Source: a virus. From it: a DNA stretch of 64,000 bases. The stretch spans positions 1 through 64,000 of IMG/VR virus record IMGVR_UViG_3300009182_000052. One strand, written 5' to 3'. A model generated the notes under the pieces. It had not been told where the DNA came from. It made no database searches and saw nothing but the letters and a program-made list of their open reading frames with translations. Below are positions 52,565 to 60,987 of this stretch, piece by piece. Within the stretch, counting starts at the first letter, position 1. Each line of letters starts with the position of its first letter. Made by a program: the position numbers and the translations under genes.

Positions 52565-53133
52565 AACCATTGGGTAGATTGATAGGTAGCACTGGCTTCT
52601 AAAGTCCTAAGCCACTGTTGATCACCGGGTTGATCGAAAAATGTCAACTCAATTGATGCAGGAACGATCTCCCAAGATGTTTGGCGAATCTTAACACTGG
52701 CGGACTTCACTCCTAAAGAATGCATTAGTTCGTCGTGACTCCAACTGAGAAAGCCGGCGCAGGCTTTAAACTGTTTGGGTCCCGCGCCCTTGCTCAATGC
52801 CATCAATATTGAAATATCATTGGTCACTGCGATATCATCAGTGACTTTTGCACTGGATATTCCCATCCAATCTGTAGTATGTATGATGTGTATTTTATCT
52901 CTACCTAAATTTCCGCCGTGCCAGATAGAATCAGATCCAGGGATCATGATACCCATCTTTCGTCCAATAGCCTGTAATGTTTGCCCAATCGCCTCTTGAT
53001 TAATTTGTATTCCTATAGATAACTGATCAGTGTGGCTAATCAGTAGTATAACCTGCTGCTGAACATCATCTCGAAACATGGCAGGACTTGACGCCAATAA
53101 ATTTCCAGCGAGTTTATCGTCATATGTAATCAT
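52561..53133 (-). CDS. AlgH/YqgE family protein (DUF179)
   Basis: The protein has 190 residues; the family is usually about 185-200. It follows the family order: MFRDDVQQQVILLISHTDQ and SIGIQINQ, then WHGGNLGRDKIHIIHTTDW, then VTDDIAVTNDISILMALSKG, FKACAGFLSWSHDELMHSLG and WEIVPASIELTFF. This is the YqgE pattern 'F.R.V.LL..H', 'GLV.N', 'GGPV....G..LH', 'V...I..T....L..LA.G', 'GYAGW..GQLE.E...W'. The cellular role of AlgH proteins is poorly defined. The ATG at 53133 is preferred over an upstream TTG because a TAAATA late box ends 5 nt before it. Confidence 0.75.
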   Translation of the reverse strand: MITYDDKLAGNLLASSPAMFRDDVQQQVILLISHTDQLSIGIQINQEAIGQTLQAIGRKMGIMIPGSDSIWHGGNLGRDKIHIIHTTDWMGISSAKVTDDIAVTNDISILMALSKGAGPKQFKACAGFLSWSHDELMHSLGVKSASVKIRQTSWEIVPASIELTFFDQPGDQQWLRTLEASATYQSTQWF

Positions 53134-53138
53134 AATAA

Positions 53139-53144
53139 TATTTA
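53139..53144 (-). promoter_or_regulatory. Late promoter box TAAATA toward the AlgH-like gene
   Basis: On the minus strand GGTAAATATTATT leads directly into the ATG at 53133. The box ends 5 nt before the start codon. Confidence 0.6.
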
Positions 53145-53179
53145 CCGACAAACAATATCTGTTAAAGATAAACGAACGA

Positions 53180-53185
53180 TAAATA
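53180..53185 (+). promoter_or_regulatory. Late promoter box TAAATA toward the nucleotidyltransferase-like gene
   Basis: CGATAAATATTATTTGT precedes the ATG at 53194, with the box ending 8 nt before it. With the divergent box at 53139-53144 it forms a second divergent late promoter pair in a 60-bp gap. Confidence 0.6.
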
Positions 53186-53193
53186 TTATTTGT

Positions 53194-53877
53194 ATGAGAA
53201 TTACCGATTTTATTAGTTATAACGACAGTCTAAATCCCAAGCTATGGGACGATAGTCATTTAAAAGAACCTGTTAGGGATGCCCTTTTGCGCATTGCCGC
53301 AGACTTTAAAGAATTCATCGATGTACCTTTTGACATAGTTGATGTTGTGATAACTGGCGGAAATGCCAATTATAATTACACAGAGCATAGCGATATAGAC
53401 CTGCATCTTATCGCCGATTTTGGATCAGTTACTTGTGATCGAGAAGCTGCCGAATTATTTGATACCAAAAGACATCTTTATAAAAAAACATACGATGTTA
53501 ACATATATGGAATTCCTGTAGAACTGTATGTTGAGGACAAGGATCATCCGGCAGTAAGCAGCGGTAGTTATAGCATACTTCACGACAAATGGATGTCTGT
53601 ACCAAATCCAGATCTTCCCGACTATGACGAAGATACTGTCGAAGAAATGGCAGAAGTATGGAAGGGTGTACTAGATCATGCTATGGATACTGAATCGTTG
53701 GATGCATGTAGGACCGCAGTTGATCTCTTGAGGAAATATAGAAAATTGGGGCTTGGAACAGATCAAGGAGAATTTAGTGTGCCTAACCTAGTGTATAAAA
53801 GTTTGCGCAATGACCATACGCTGGGCAACATCACTGAATTCATCGATCAATTACATGATCGAGAACTCAGCATTTAA
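53194..53877 (+). CDS. Nucleotidyltransferase-like protein
   Basis: The protein has 227 residues. Residues about 52-76 (VITGGNANYNYTEHSDIDLH) carry the pol-beta-type nucleotidyltransferase signature: G-G, then ten residues, then D-x-D (Asp 67 and 69). A third acidic strand, IPVELYVED, follows near residue 110. The rest is helical, with EEMAEVWKGVLDHAM and CRTAVDLLRKYRKLG, and ends ELSI. It could transfer a nucleotide to a protein, RNA or small molecule; the substrate cannot be inferred. It is late-promoter-driven and convergent with the next gene, with a 4-bp overlap. Confidence 0.65.
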   Translation: MRITDFISYNDSLNPKLWDDSHLKEPVRDALLRIAADFKEFIDVPFDIVDVVITGGNANYNYTEHSDIDLHLIADFGSVTCDREAAELFDTKRHLYKKTYDVNIYGIPVELYVEDKDHPAVSSGSYSILHDKWMSVPNPDLPDYDEDTVEEMAEVWKGVLDHAMDTESLDACRTAVDLLRKYRKLGLGTDQGEFSVPNLVYKSLRNDHTLGNITEFIDQLHDRELSI

Positions 53878-54122
53878 TTACTTACATCAGAAATAACTGC
53901 GGTGGAGGTTTCTTTGTCGATGGACATGTATCCACTACACGCAAAGTTCCAATCATCATTACCCTGTCCATCTCCGGTAGTTTCATCGTTAACTGGCACT
54001 GTAATTTTGATATGTTTGAGAATATACTCGCGCCCGTTTTCAAAAACTCGCCAAACATGATCTTTAGAGCCGCGTCCTGGCTGACCGCGACTTTTGTTGA
54101 ATCTAATATGGTACTTGTTCAT
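53874..54122 (-). CDS. Small conserved hypothetical protein
   Basis: This 82-residue protein starts MNKYHIRFNKSRGQPGRGS, followed by DHVWRVFENGREYILKHIKI and a DWNFACSGYMSID segment. I recall the RFNKxRGQPGRG...HVWRVFE pattern in T4-like cyanophages, unassigned. It starts 1 nt after the oxygenase-like gene on the same strand, so it is probably in the same transcript. The function is unknown. Confidence 0.55.
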   Translation of the reverse strand: MNKYHIRFNKSRGQPGRGSKDHVWRVFENGREYILKHIKITVPVNDETTGDGQGNDDWNFACSGYMSIDKETSTAVISDVSN

Positions 54123-54123
54123 A

Positions 54124-54885
54124 TTATACTATAATTGGGCCATTTTCAGCATTAGTGGGTGCAGCTTGCTGTTGCGGAGGAGTTTGCCCGACACCCAGTG
54201 TAAAGTGTATAAACCTAATGGGTTTGGCAGATGCATGACGACTAAACGAATGTGGTATCCATGAATTGGCAAAAAACAGTAGTCCGGGTTCCGGCGTAAA
54301 GTTGATACTGTTACTGGCATAAGTCACATTGGCCATGTTAGCCTCTGGCAGATTAATCTGCTTTTTAGCAGGTCTCGGATCGTTGATTACGACTTTCGAA
54401 CAATCGGCTGGCGTATCTAGGAAATAAAATCCCACCAACTGCGCTCCAAAACCATGAACATGTTCGTCCATGGCACTATGCCTGTGATGTTCTTGACACC
54501 ACATCTCCATAAAGAATACATTTTTATTGGTCATATCGGAACCCTGAGATTGCAATATATTCCAACCAGTCGCACCTACATAGTTTGCAAAGTCTGCTAT
54601 TCTAGGATCGTTGAATAAATTTTCAGTTTGATACAATGGATAAATCGGATCTAATTTTGGCTGTTCTTTTTTTCTTTTGGTCAGCATATCCATAGATATA
54701 GATTTGACTGTGTGTAGAAATTCAGGCTTTTTAATCGTATATATTGTGCTGGGAAAATACGAAAACACTTCTAACTGATTTTCCGGCTTAGCTTGGGGCT
54801 CCGACGAATTTCCAACAATAGTCGGGTTATCTGATAATTCGATTCCCGAGCTCCCTACAATCACAGGGTTATTTTCTGTATTCAT
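54124..54885 (-). CDS. Putative 2OG-Fe(II) oxygenase-like protein
   Basis: The protein has 253 residues. The core looks like the short 2OG-Fe(II) oxygenase family: EHVHGFGAQLVGFYFLDTP with candidate iron ligands His 142/144, then KVVINDPRP, then PEPGLLFFANSWIPHSFSRH with the distal His at 212, and KPIRFIHFTL with the Arg for 2-oxoglutarate. The N-terminal 25 residues contain a short duplicated unit (NPVIVGSSG and NPTIVGNSS), and the C-terminus ends NGPIIV, which echoes it. Its substrate is unknown; such phage enzymes may hydroxylate proteins or nucleic acid. An AAAGGAAC ribosome site precedes the ATG. Confidence 0.6.
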   Translation of the reverse strand: MNTENNPVIVGSSGIELSDNPTIVGNSSEPQAKPENQLEVFSYFPSTIYTIKKPEFLHTVKSISMDMLTKRKKEQPKLDPIYPLYQTENLFNDPRIADFANYVGATGWNILQSQGSDMTNKNVFFMEMWCQEHHRHSAMDEHVHGFGAQLVGFYFLDTPADCSKVVINDPRPAKKQINLPEANMANVTYASNSINFTPEPGLLFFANSWIPHSFSRHASAKPIRFIHFTLGVGQTPPQQQAAPTNAENGPIIV

Positions 54886-54893
54886 ATGTTCCT

Positions 54894-55367
54894 TTAAATT
54901 ATTAGATCACCGTCTTCATCTACTCGGGGCATCATAGGCCAAGCTACATTAAACGGATCACTAGTATCTAAAGAGTTTAACAAATTTGAATAAGTTTGCC
55001 AAGCATTTTGGACATCTCCGGTAGTATTTTCAATGCGATCAGTTGCAAATAATTTTAATGATTCTAACTGTTCAGCTACTGATTTTTTCCGTGCTTTTGT
55101 AGTAACTCGCTTCTCATCATCATCCATTTCCCTAACGGTCCAGGTATCTTCATATACTCCATCACTGGCTAGTTCATAAGTGCATATAGGCACTTGAAAA
55201 TTGCCCACTGGCATGACATCCGGGCCAGGCTGCTGGTGTCTTCGAAATCGTGCGAGGTTGGCGGGTAGATTATTCAAATCTATCCCGGGCCAGGCTTGTA
55301 GTACATTATCCTCCAAAAGTGGATGTTGCCAGGGTTGTCCATCTTGCATTTGTATATATAAGTTCAT
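54894..55367 (-). CDS. Probable tail-fibre assembly-type protein
   Basis: The protein has 157 residues. It opens MNLYIQMQDGQPWQHPLLED and contains ICTYELASDGVYEDTWTVRE with a charged helix KRVTTKARKKSVAEQLESL. The arrangement of an N-terminal descriptor-like segment, WTVREM, then a helical C-terminus resembles the small fibre-assembly proteins encoded next to tail fibres. It sits immediately downstream of the large fibre gene on the same strand, which fits that role. It has an AAAGGAGAT ribosome site and a late box 25 nt upstream. Confidence 0.5.
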   Translation of the reverse strand: MNLYIQMQDGQPWQHPLLEDNVLQAWPGIDLNNLPANLARFRRHQQPGPDVMPVGNFQVPICTYELASDGVYEDTWTVREMDDDEKRVTTKARKKSVAEQLESLKLFATDRIENTTGDVQNAWQTYSNLLNSLDTSDPFNVAWPMMPRVDEDGDLII

Positions 55368-55392
55368 AAATATGATCTCCTTTAATTAAGTG

Positions 55393-55398
55393 TATTTA
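55393..55398 (-). promoter_or_regulatory. Late promoter box TAAATA upstream of the assembly-type gene
   Basis: On the minus strand TTAAATACAC ends 25 nt before the ATG at 55367. A strong Shine-Dalgarno lies between them, so this is a leadered late start. Confidence 0.5.
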
Positions 55399-55412
55399 AT
55401 ATTTCACCGGAT

Positions 55413-55431
55413 CCTAGATAAAAGATCTAGG
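55413..55431. terminator. Perfect hairpin after the large fibre gene (possible weak terminator)
   Basis: CCTAGAT (55413-55419), loop AAAAG and ATCTAGG (55425-55431) form a perfect 7-bp stem 12 bp beyond the 1836-residue fibre gene on the minus strand. No long T run follows on either strand, so its role as a terminator is uncertain. Confidence 0.4.
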
Positions 55432-55442
55432 GTCGTTGTATT

Positions 55443-58400
55443 TTAGAGGTTGCTCGAAGGCCCTGTTAGTGTGCTTGGGAAAGTTCGTATATTGCCCGGC
55501 CAGATGATTCGAACAGCGCCGCCGCCGGCTTGCGCAATCGTGGCCCCGCCGCCGCCTACTATGACTGCATAAGAAGTACCCGGGGATACATTATAATTAT
55601 TCAGGTATCCTAAGCCTCCACCGCCGCCACCAGAACTGGCTCGAGGCCCGTTGGAGCCGCTGCCCCCGCCATAAGCGCCACCCAATCTGTCGCTGTCCGA
55701 TGCAGTGGCACCACCTGATCCGCCGCCGCCACCACTGCCAGTACCAGAATAGCTAGAAGTTCCGCCAGCACCGGAACTGCCCTGACCGTAAACACCAACG
55801 CCGCCGCCACCGCCGTGATTGAGCGTATATTTAAAGCCACCACCACCACCAGCTCCACCAGTTCCAGCTGCACCATCAGCAGCATATACACCAGAACTAT
55901 TTGATCCAGTACCACCAGCACCACCGGCGCCGCTATATCCACCAGCGCCACCACCACCACCAGAGCCAGCGCTATTGTTGCCACTACCACCGGCACCACC
56001 ATATCCGCCACCGGTACCTGCATAGTCGCCACCAGCCCCACCGGCGTAACAATATACATATCCAGTACCTCTTCCACCGCCACCACCTCTAACAAGACTG
56101 GAGTTAATAAAGTAACTTTGGGAGCCGCCGGCACCCTGCGTACATCCGGCTGCATCGCCTCCGCCACCACCAACTGCTACTACACTGACTGATGTGACAT
56201 TTGCTGGTGCGATCCAAGAGAATGTGCCAGGAGTAGTATACAAATTCTCCCCGCTAGCAACTAGGGTTGTAACCTGTGTAGTTATACTGGCAGTACTAAT
56301 ACCGTAGACACTATTAGCATAAACAGATACTGTATATGTAGTTCGGGGAGTTAATCCCAATATTAGTATAATTCCAACCGATGCGGTAGTTGCACTGATA
56401 CTAGTGGTGCCAGTCGTTGCCACTGCTGTGTAACTGGTTATAGGAGTAATATAATAAGACGATGGAGGTGCTGTAAAGTTTACAGTAATACCCGTGCCGC
56501 TAGAAGCCACTGCTGAACTTAGTATAGGTGCTCCTGGTACATATGTGTTACTTATTGTTAATGCGTCAGTATCGTAACCCTGGGCCACATTGGTACTTGG
56601 GAATGACCTAACCTGACCGGGCCATACAACACGAACTGCGCCCTTACCACCCGCTGTATTAGTATTGGCACCACCGGCACCTACAACTACTGTATAAGAA
56701 TCTCCTGCTGTGACTGATACGTTGTTTACATAGGCCAACGCGCCGCCGCCACCGCCTGGCATAGATCCGCCACTTATAAAGGATGCACCGCCACCTCCCC
56801 CAAAGAATCCGCCAAATCCGCCTACATTTGAAACAAATCCATTACCATATCCCCCTATGGTGCCGTTACTTCCGCCAGTACCTGGTCCGGCAGATGCAAC
56901 GCCACCAGTGCCGTTACCGCATTTCCCAAACAGTCCGACACCCCCGCCACCCCCGCCTACACCAGGCTGGCCGCGTCCACCACCACCACCACCGCCAGTG
57001 GAAGCAGCTCCGTCATTACCTGCGCCACCACCACCTGCGCCGCCAGCAGCAGTATATCCACCTGCGCCACCGCCACCGCCACTCTGGCCGGAACAACCTG
57101 CGCCACCGCCACCGCCACCAGAAAACCCCGTACCAGCAATGACTGATCCGCCAGTTTGTCCAGAACCGCCGCCGGCTGATACGTGTACAGTATTTGGCAA
57201 TGCTGCCATCGTAAAACTACTGGCCCCGCCGTTGTTATTATTCCCATCTAATCCGCGCCCTGAACTTCCACCGCCAACGCTTATTACACTGACTGCGGTA
57301 ACATTTGCAGGTACAACCAAAGTATATGTTCCGGGAATCGTATATGCTATACTTGAGCTGGCCACATATGTAGTAGTCGATATACTGTTGCTGGATGTGC
57401 TATTGCCATATACACTAGTAGCATAAACAGATACCGTGTAATTAGTGAGTGGAGTTAATCCCGATATCAATACAGTTCCAGATGATGCGGTAGTTGTAGT
57501 GATACTAGTAGTTCCAGCGGTTGCTACTGCTGTATAACTGGTTATAGGGGTGATATAATAAGGTGATCCTGCTGAGAAATTAATCAAGATCGATGTACCA
57601 TTGGATGCCACTGCTGAATTTAATGTAGGCGGCCTTGGCACATATGTGCTACTTACTGTTAATGCGTCAGTATCGTAACCCTGGGCCACATTGGTACTTG
57701 GGAATGATCTAAATTGTCCAGGCCATACTATGCGAACTCCTCCGTTACCGCCAGCATGGTCAGGGACTGTGCCGCCAACACCGACAACCACTGTATAGGA
57801 TGCCCCGGGTGTGACTGATATATTATTTGCATAAGCAAGACCGCCACCACCGCCAGCGGCTGCATTATTACCGGGTACATATGACCCGCCACCGCCACCG
57901 CCAAATAATCCACCAAAACCTCCGGTGCCGCTACCAGTGAGATTAAAGTTAGCATATCCGCCAGTAACTCCACAACTTCCGCCTGTACCTGGACTTGGTG
58001 GCGTGGGCGAATAGACACCGCCCGCGCCGTTACCGCATTTTCCAAAAAGTCCGACACCTCCGCCGCCGCCGCCACCAGAATTTGCACTAGTAAGGCCACC
58101 GCCACCTCCACCACCGCCACCGCCGGTAGAAGCAGCTCCATTAGCACCATGTGCGCCGCCAGTGCCGCCAGCTGCTGTATATCCACCTGCACCGCCACCA
58201 CCGCCTTGTTGGGCCGACGACGCCGCTGCCCCGCCAGCGCCGCCAGCAAATCCTGTACCTGCAATGACTGACCCCCCCGTTACTCCAGAACCACCACTAG
58301 CTGATACATGTACTGTATTTGGCAATGCCACCATTGTGAAACTGCTGGCCCCGCCGAGAGCAGTATTATTGCACCTAGACGTGCCCGATGCGCCACCGCC

Positions 58401-60953
58401 TACTGCTACAACACTAACTGAGGTAACATTTGTGGGCACTACCCAACTATATGTTCCGGGAATTACATATGCTGCGCTGCCGCTGGCTACAGCAGTGGTA
58501 GTTGATAGACTACTGCTGGATGTGCTATTGCCATATAAATTTGTAGCGTATACAGAGAATGAATAAGAGGTAACCGGAGTTAGTCCCCTTACGAGGATAC
58601 TGCCTGACCCAGATGTAGAAGTCGTGCTACGGTAATTTCCATCCGAAGATATTGCAGTATAGCTAGTTATTACATCACCGCCGACATAAGTAGGTGCTGT
58701 ATAGGTAATAGCGATCGCAGTGCCACTAGTAGCGGAAATTCCAGTTATCGTAGGTGCATTTGGAACAAATTGACTGCTAGTTGAGTTTGCGTAACAAACA
58801 ACTGCTGTCGAAGGGAAAGATCTTATTTGTCCGGGCCATACTATACGTACCCCGCCGTTACCACCGGTACCGCCAACATAAACACCAGAGGAATCACCTG
58901 CGCCGCCCGCACCTACGACTACTGTATAACTTTGGGCCGCATTAACTGTATAGTTATTAACATATGCTAGGCCGCCGCCTGCCCCGCCTGCACCACTATT
59001 GTTTGATCCACTGACAGCACCTCCCCCGCCTCCTCCAAAAACACCACCATACCCTTTTGTTCCTACTTGTCTCCCAGGTGTTCCTCCAGACCCGCCACCG
59101 CCACTTGGATCACACACTGCACCGGTGCTACCGGTAACTCCGTTTGAGCCTAGACCAAACAGTCCAACTCCGCCACCGCCACCTTTTTCTCCAACAGCAT
59201 TAATGGCACCGCCAGCACCAGAACCGCCGCAGCCTGCGGCACGGCCAGCACCGCCACCTGTACCAGTATAGCCGCCAGCACCGCCACCCCGAGCGCTGGC
59301 GTCTGCGCCGCCAGTGCCACCTGCAAATGCCACGGCGGTATTGCCTGTTCCTGATCTACCAGTACCACCGGTACCGCCTGTATAATTTGAAGTTCCTGGA
59401 AGACCGCCATATGCACGGACAACACATGTGGCTGCAAAATAACTCGAGCCGCCTGCGACGCCTGCATAACAACTTCCATTGACACTATTGCCAAAAGTGC
59501 CACCTCCACCACCACCTACAGTGACTACACTGACTGAGGTAACTCCGGCAGGTGTAACCCAACTGTAAGTCCCGGGGAATTTATATATATTCGAACCCGG
59601 AGATGCATAGGTTGTGATAACAGACGATGTACTACTAACATCACCATCGCCTACGAGATTTGTTCCATATGCCTGGAATGTATAAGAAGTTAACGGACTT
59701 AAATTTGATGCAGTTACTGAGACATATACATCAAACGGTTGAACAGTACTAGTAGTCGCACCGCTAACTGTGACGCTACGTGCATAGTAACTGTTGTCTA
59801 CTATGCTAGTGGCATTTTGTAAAGTTAACATAGTCACTGTGGTTGCCGAGATGATAGCACTGATGTTAGTGCTGTTAGTTTGTGTAGTTGACAACGGTGC
59901 AGTTGGTGGAGTAAAAGCGCCTGTATAAACTGCTAGATATCTAGCAATGCGTAGATTGCTTATATAACCATTGAACCAAGTCGTATTATATCCAGGGTTT
60001 TCAGTACCGATGTACAAATATTGTTCGTACATGTCATTCGAATATGTTCCGGATACGGCACTGGTGCCATTTACATATAATGTAACTGTTGATCCGACGC
60101 GGACAGCAGCCACGTGATACCAAGCATTAGCAGCATATGTATTAGCAGATACCATGACCCCAGGCGAACTTTGCCCTGATGATGAGTAAAAAAATTCAAA
60201 CTTACTGGCCACAGCTCTACCATAAGAAATCTTCATGCCGTGATCGCCACCGAGATTTTGTGTCCAGTTGCCCAGCATCGATCCGTTGGTGGTGGCAAGA
60301 GGATACACCCACATTTCAATGGTAAAATCTGTAGTGCCAACTAGGGGATTTGGGGTGGTTGAGAATGAAAGATAGGAGCTGCTGCCATTGAAATATCCAG
60401 AGTAACTGGTAGTGGGCAGCGTGGTAGTGGTGCCTGCTAGTGCGCCATTGGCTAATACTGAATACGAGTATGCTGGAATGACACTGGTACCGGGTAGAAA
60501 CCTGACCAAAGCCGACGGCGTCGATGTGACATTAGTCGAAGTTATTATGGCCGATATCGATGTTGGTGCTGTAGGTACCGCATAACTGGATAACATGATA
60601 GGGGACGAGTATGTACCATAGACAACATTGCTGGCAGTACTGAGTAAACTGTTACCGGCAAAGTTGGTGGCATACATGTTGAACACATAATATGTACTCG
60701 AGCTCAATCCTGGGATGACGACGGTGTTAGTGCTTACAGATACTGTGGCGGTAAATCCTGCAGGATTGCTGACTGCTGTATAAGTTAATATAGGACCGCT
60801 GCCCGAATAATTTGGCGCAGTAAATTTCAAACTAACTGTGTTAGTGGCCGTAGTAGTCCACGTTGCAGTTAATGCCGTAGGAGCATCGGGCACATAGTTG
60901 GCCGTGAACCGCACAAATCCTGTTATTTTGACGCCGCCTTGAATTATTGTCAT
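55443..60953 (-). CDS. Very large fibre-like adhesin with LamG-like domain and four Fn3 plus glycine-rich cassettes
   Basis: This protein has 1836 residues. Residues about 15-110 are fibronectin III-like (PTALTATWTTTATNTVSLKF). Residues about 188-385 are LamG/concanavalin-like: DFTIEMWVYPLATTNGSML, AWYHVAAVRVGSTVTLYVNG and NGYISNLRIARYLAVYTG. Four cassettes follow from about residue 455, each an Fn3-like unit and a glycine-rich domain. Each glycine-rich domain opens with GTYSWVVPTNVTSVSVVAVG or a variant, passes through GGGGGAGGYTAAGG and GVGLFGKCG, and closes VRIVWPGQ...RSFPST. The polyglycine sheets resemble receptor-binding tips of phage adhesins. A late box lies before the start. The gene product may bind host surface structures. 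Confidence 0.6.
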   Translation of the reverse strand: MTIIQGGVKITGFVRFTANYVPDAPTALTATWTTTATNTVSLKFTAPNYSGSGPILTYTAVSNPAGFTATVSVSTNTVVIPGLSSSTYYVFNMYATNFAGNSLLSTASNVVYGTYSSPIMLSSYAVPTAPTSISAIITSTNVTSTPSALVRFLPGTSVIPAYSYSVLANGALAGTTTTLPTTSYSGYFNGSSSYLSFSTTPNPLVGTTDFTIEMWVYPLATTNGSMLGNWTQNLGGDHGMKISYGRAVASKFEFFYSSSGQSSPGVMVSANTYAANAWYHVAAVRVGSTVTLYVNGTSAVSGTYSNDMYEQYLYIGTENPGYNTTWFNGYISNLRIARYLAVYTGAFTPPTAPLSTTQTNSTNISAIISATTVTMLTLQNATSIVDNSYYARSVTVSGATTSTVQPFDVYVSVTASNLSPLTSYTFQAYGTNLVGDGDVSSTSSVITTYASPGSNIYKFPGTYSWVTPAGVTSVSVVTVGGGGGGTFGNSVNGSCYAGVAGGSSYFAATCVVRAYGGLPGTSNYTGGTGGTGRSGTGNTAVAFAGGTGGADASARGGGAGGYTGTGGGAGRAAGCGGSGAGGAINAVGEKGGGGGVGLFGLGSNGVTGSTGAVCDPSGGGGSGGTPGRQVGTKGYGGVFGGGGGGAVSGSNNSGAGGAGGGLAYVNNYTVNAAQSYTVVVGAGGAGDSSGVYVGGTGGNGGVRIVWPGQIRSFPSTAVVCYANSTSSQFVPNAPTITGISATSGTAIAITYTAPTYVGGDVITSYTAISSDGNYRSTTSTSGSGSILVRGLTPVTSYSFSVYATNLYGNSTSSSSLSTTTAVASGSAAYVIPGTYSWVVPTNVTSVSVVAVGGGASGTSRCNNTALGGASSFTMVALPNTVHVSASGGSGVTGGSVIAGTGFAGGAGGAAASSAQQGGGGGAGGYTAAGGTGGAHGANGAASTGGGGGGGGGGLTSANSGGGGGGGVGLFGKCGNGAGGVYSPTPPSPGTGGSCGVTGGYANFNLTGSGTGGFGGLFGGGGGGSYVPGNNAAAGGGGGLAYANNISVTPGASYTVVVGVGGTVPDHAGGNGGVRIVWPGQFRSFPSTNVAQGYDTDALTVSSTYVPRPPTLNSAVASNGTSILINFSAGSPYYITPITSYTAVATAGTTSITTTTASSGTVLISGLTPLTNYTVSVYATSVYGNSTSSNSISTTTYVASSSIAYTIPGTYTLVVPANVTAVSVISVGGGSSGRGLDGNNNNGGASSFTMAALPNTVHVSAGGGSGQTGGSVIAGTGFSGGGGGGAGCSGQSGGGGGAGGYTAAGGAGGGGAGNDGAASTGGGGGGGRGQPGVGGGGGGVGLFGKCGNGTGGVASAGPGTGGSNGTIGGYGNGFVSNVGGFGGFFGGGGGASFISGGSMPGGGGGALAYVNNVSVTAGDSYTVVVGAGGANTNTAGGKGAVRVVWPGQVRSFPSTNVAQGYDTDALTISNTYVPGAPILSSAVASSGTGITVNFTAPPSSYYITPITSYTAVATTGTTSISATTASVGIILILGLTPRTTYTVSVYANSVYGISTASITTQVTTLVASGENLYTTPGTFSWIAPANVTSVSVVAVGGGGGDAAGCTQGAGGSQSYFINSSLVRGGGGGRGTGYVYCYAGGAGGDYAGTGGGYGGAGGSGNNSAGSGGGGGAGGYSGAGGAGGTGSNSSGVYAADGAAGTGGAGGGGGFKYTLNHGGGGGVGVYGQGSSGAGGTSSYSGTGSGGGGGSGGATASDSDRLGGAYGGGSGSNGPRASSGGGGGGLGYLNNYNVSPGTSYAVIVGGGGATIAQAGGGAVRIIWPGNIRTFPSTLTGPSSNL
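56556..56606. repeat. 51-bp exact direct repeat, copy 1
   Basis: Identical to 57657-57707, 1101 bp away, in the same frame of the adhesin gene. The spacing equals one 367-residue cassette, consistent with recent in-frame cassette duplication or gene conversion. Confidence 0.85.
57657..57707. repeat. 51-bp exact direct repeat, copy 2
   Basis: Second copy of the repeat at 56556-56606. It encodes the linker between the end of one glycine-rich domain and the next Fn3-like domain (RSFPSTNVAQGYDTDALT). Confidence 0.85.
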
Positions 60954-60959
60954 TTGCTT

Positions 60960-60965
60960 TATTTA
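60960..60965 (-). promoter_or_regulatory. Late promoter box TAAATA of the large adhesin, leaderless
   Basis: On the minus strand AATAAATAAAGCAA leads into the ATG at 60953. The box ends 6 nt before the start codon and there is no Shine-Dalgarno. Confidence 0.6.
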
Positions 60966-60987
60966 TTAGTTGATAAATCTCTAATTT

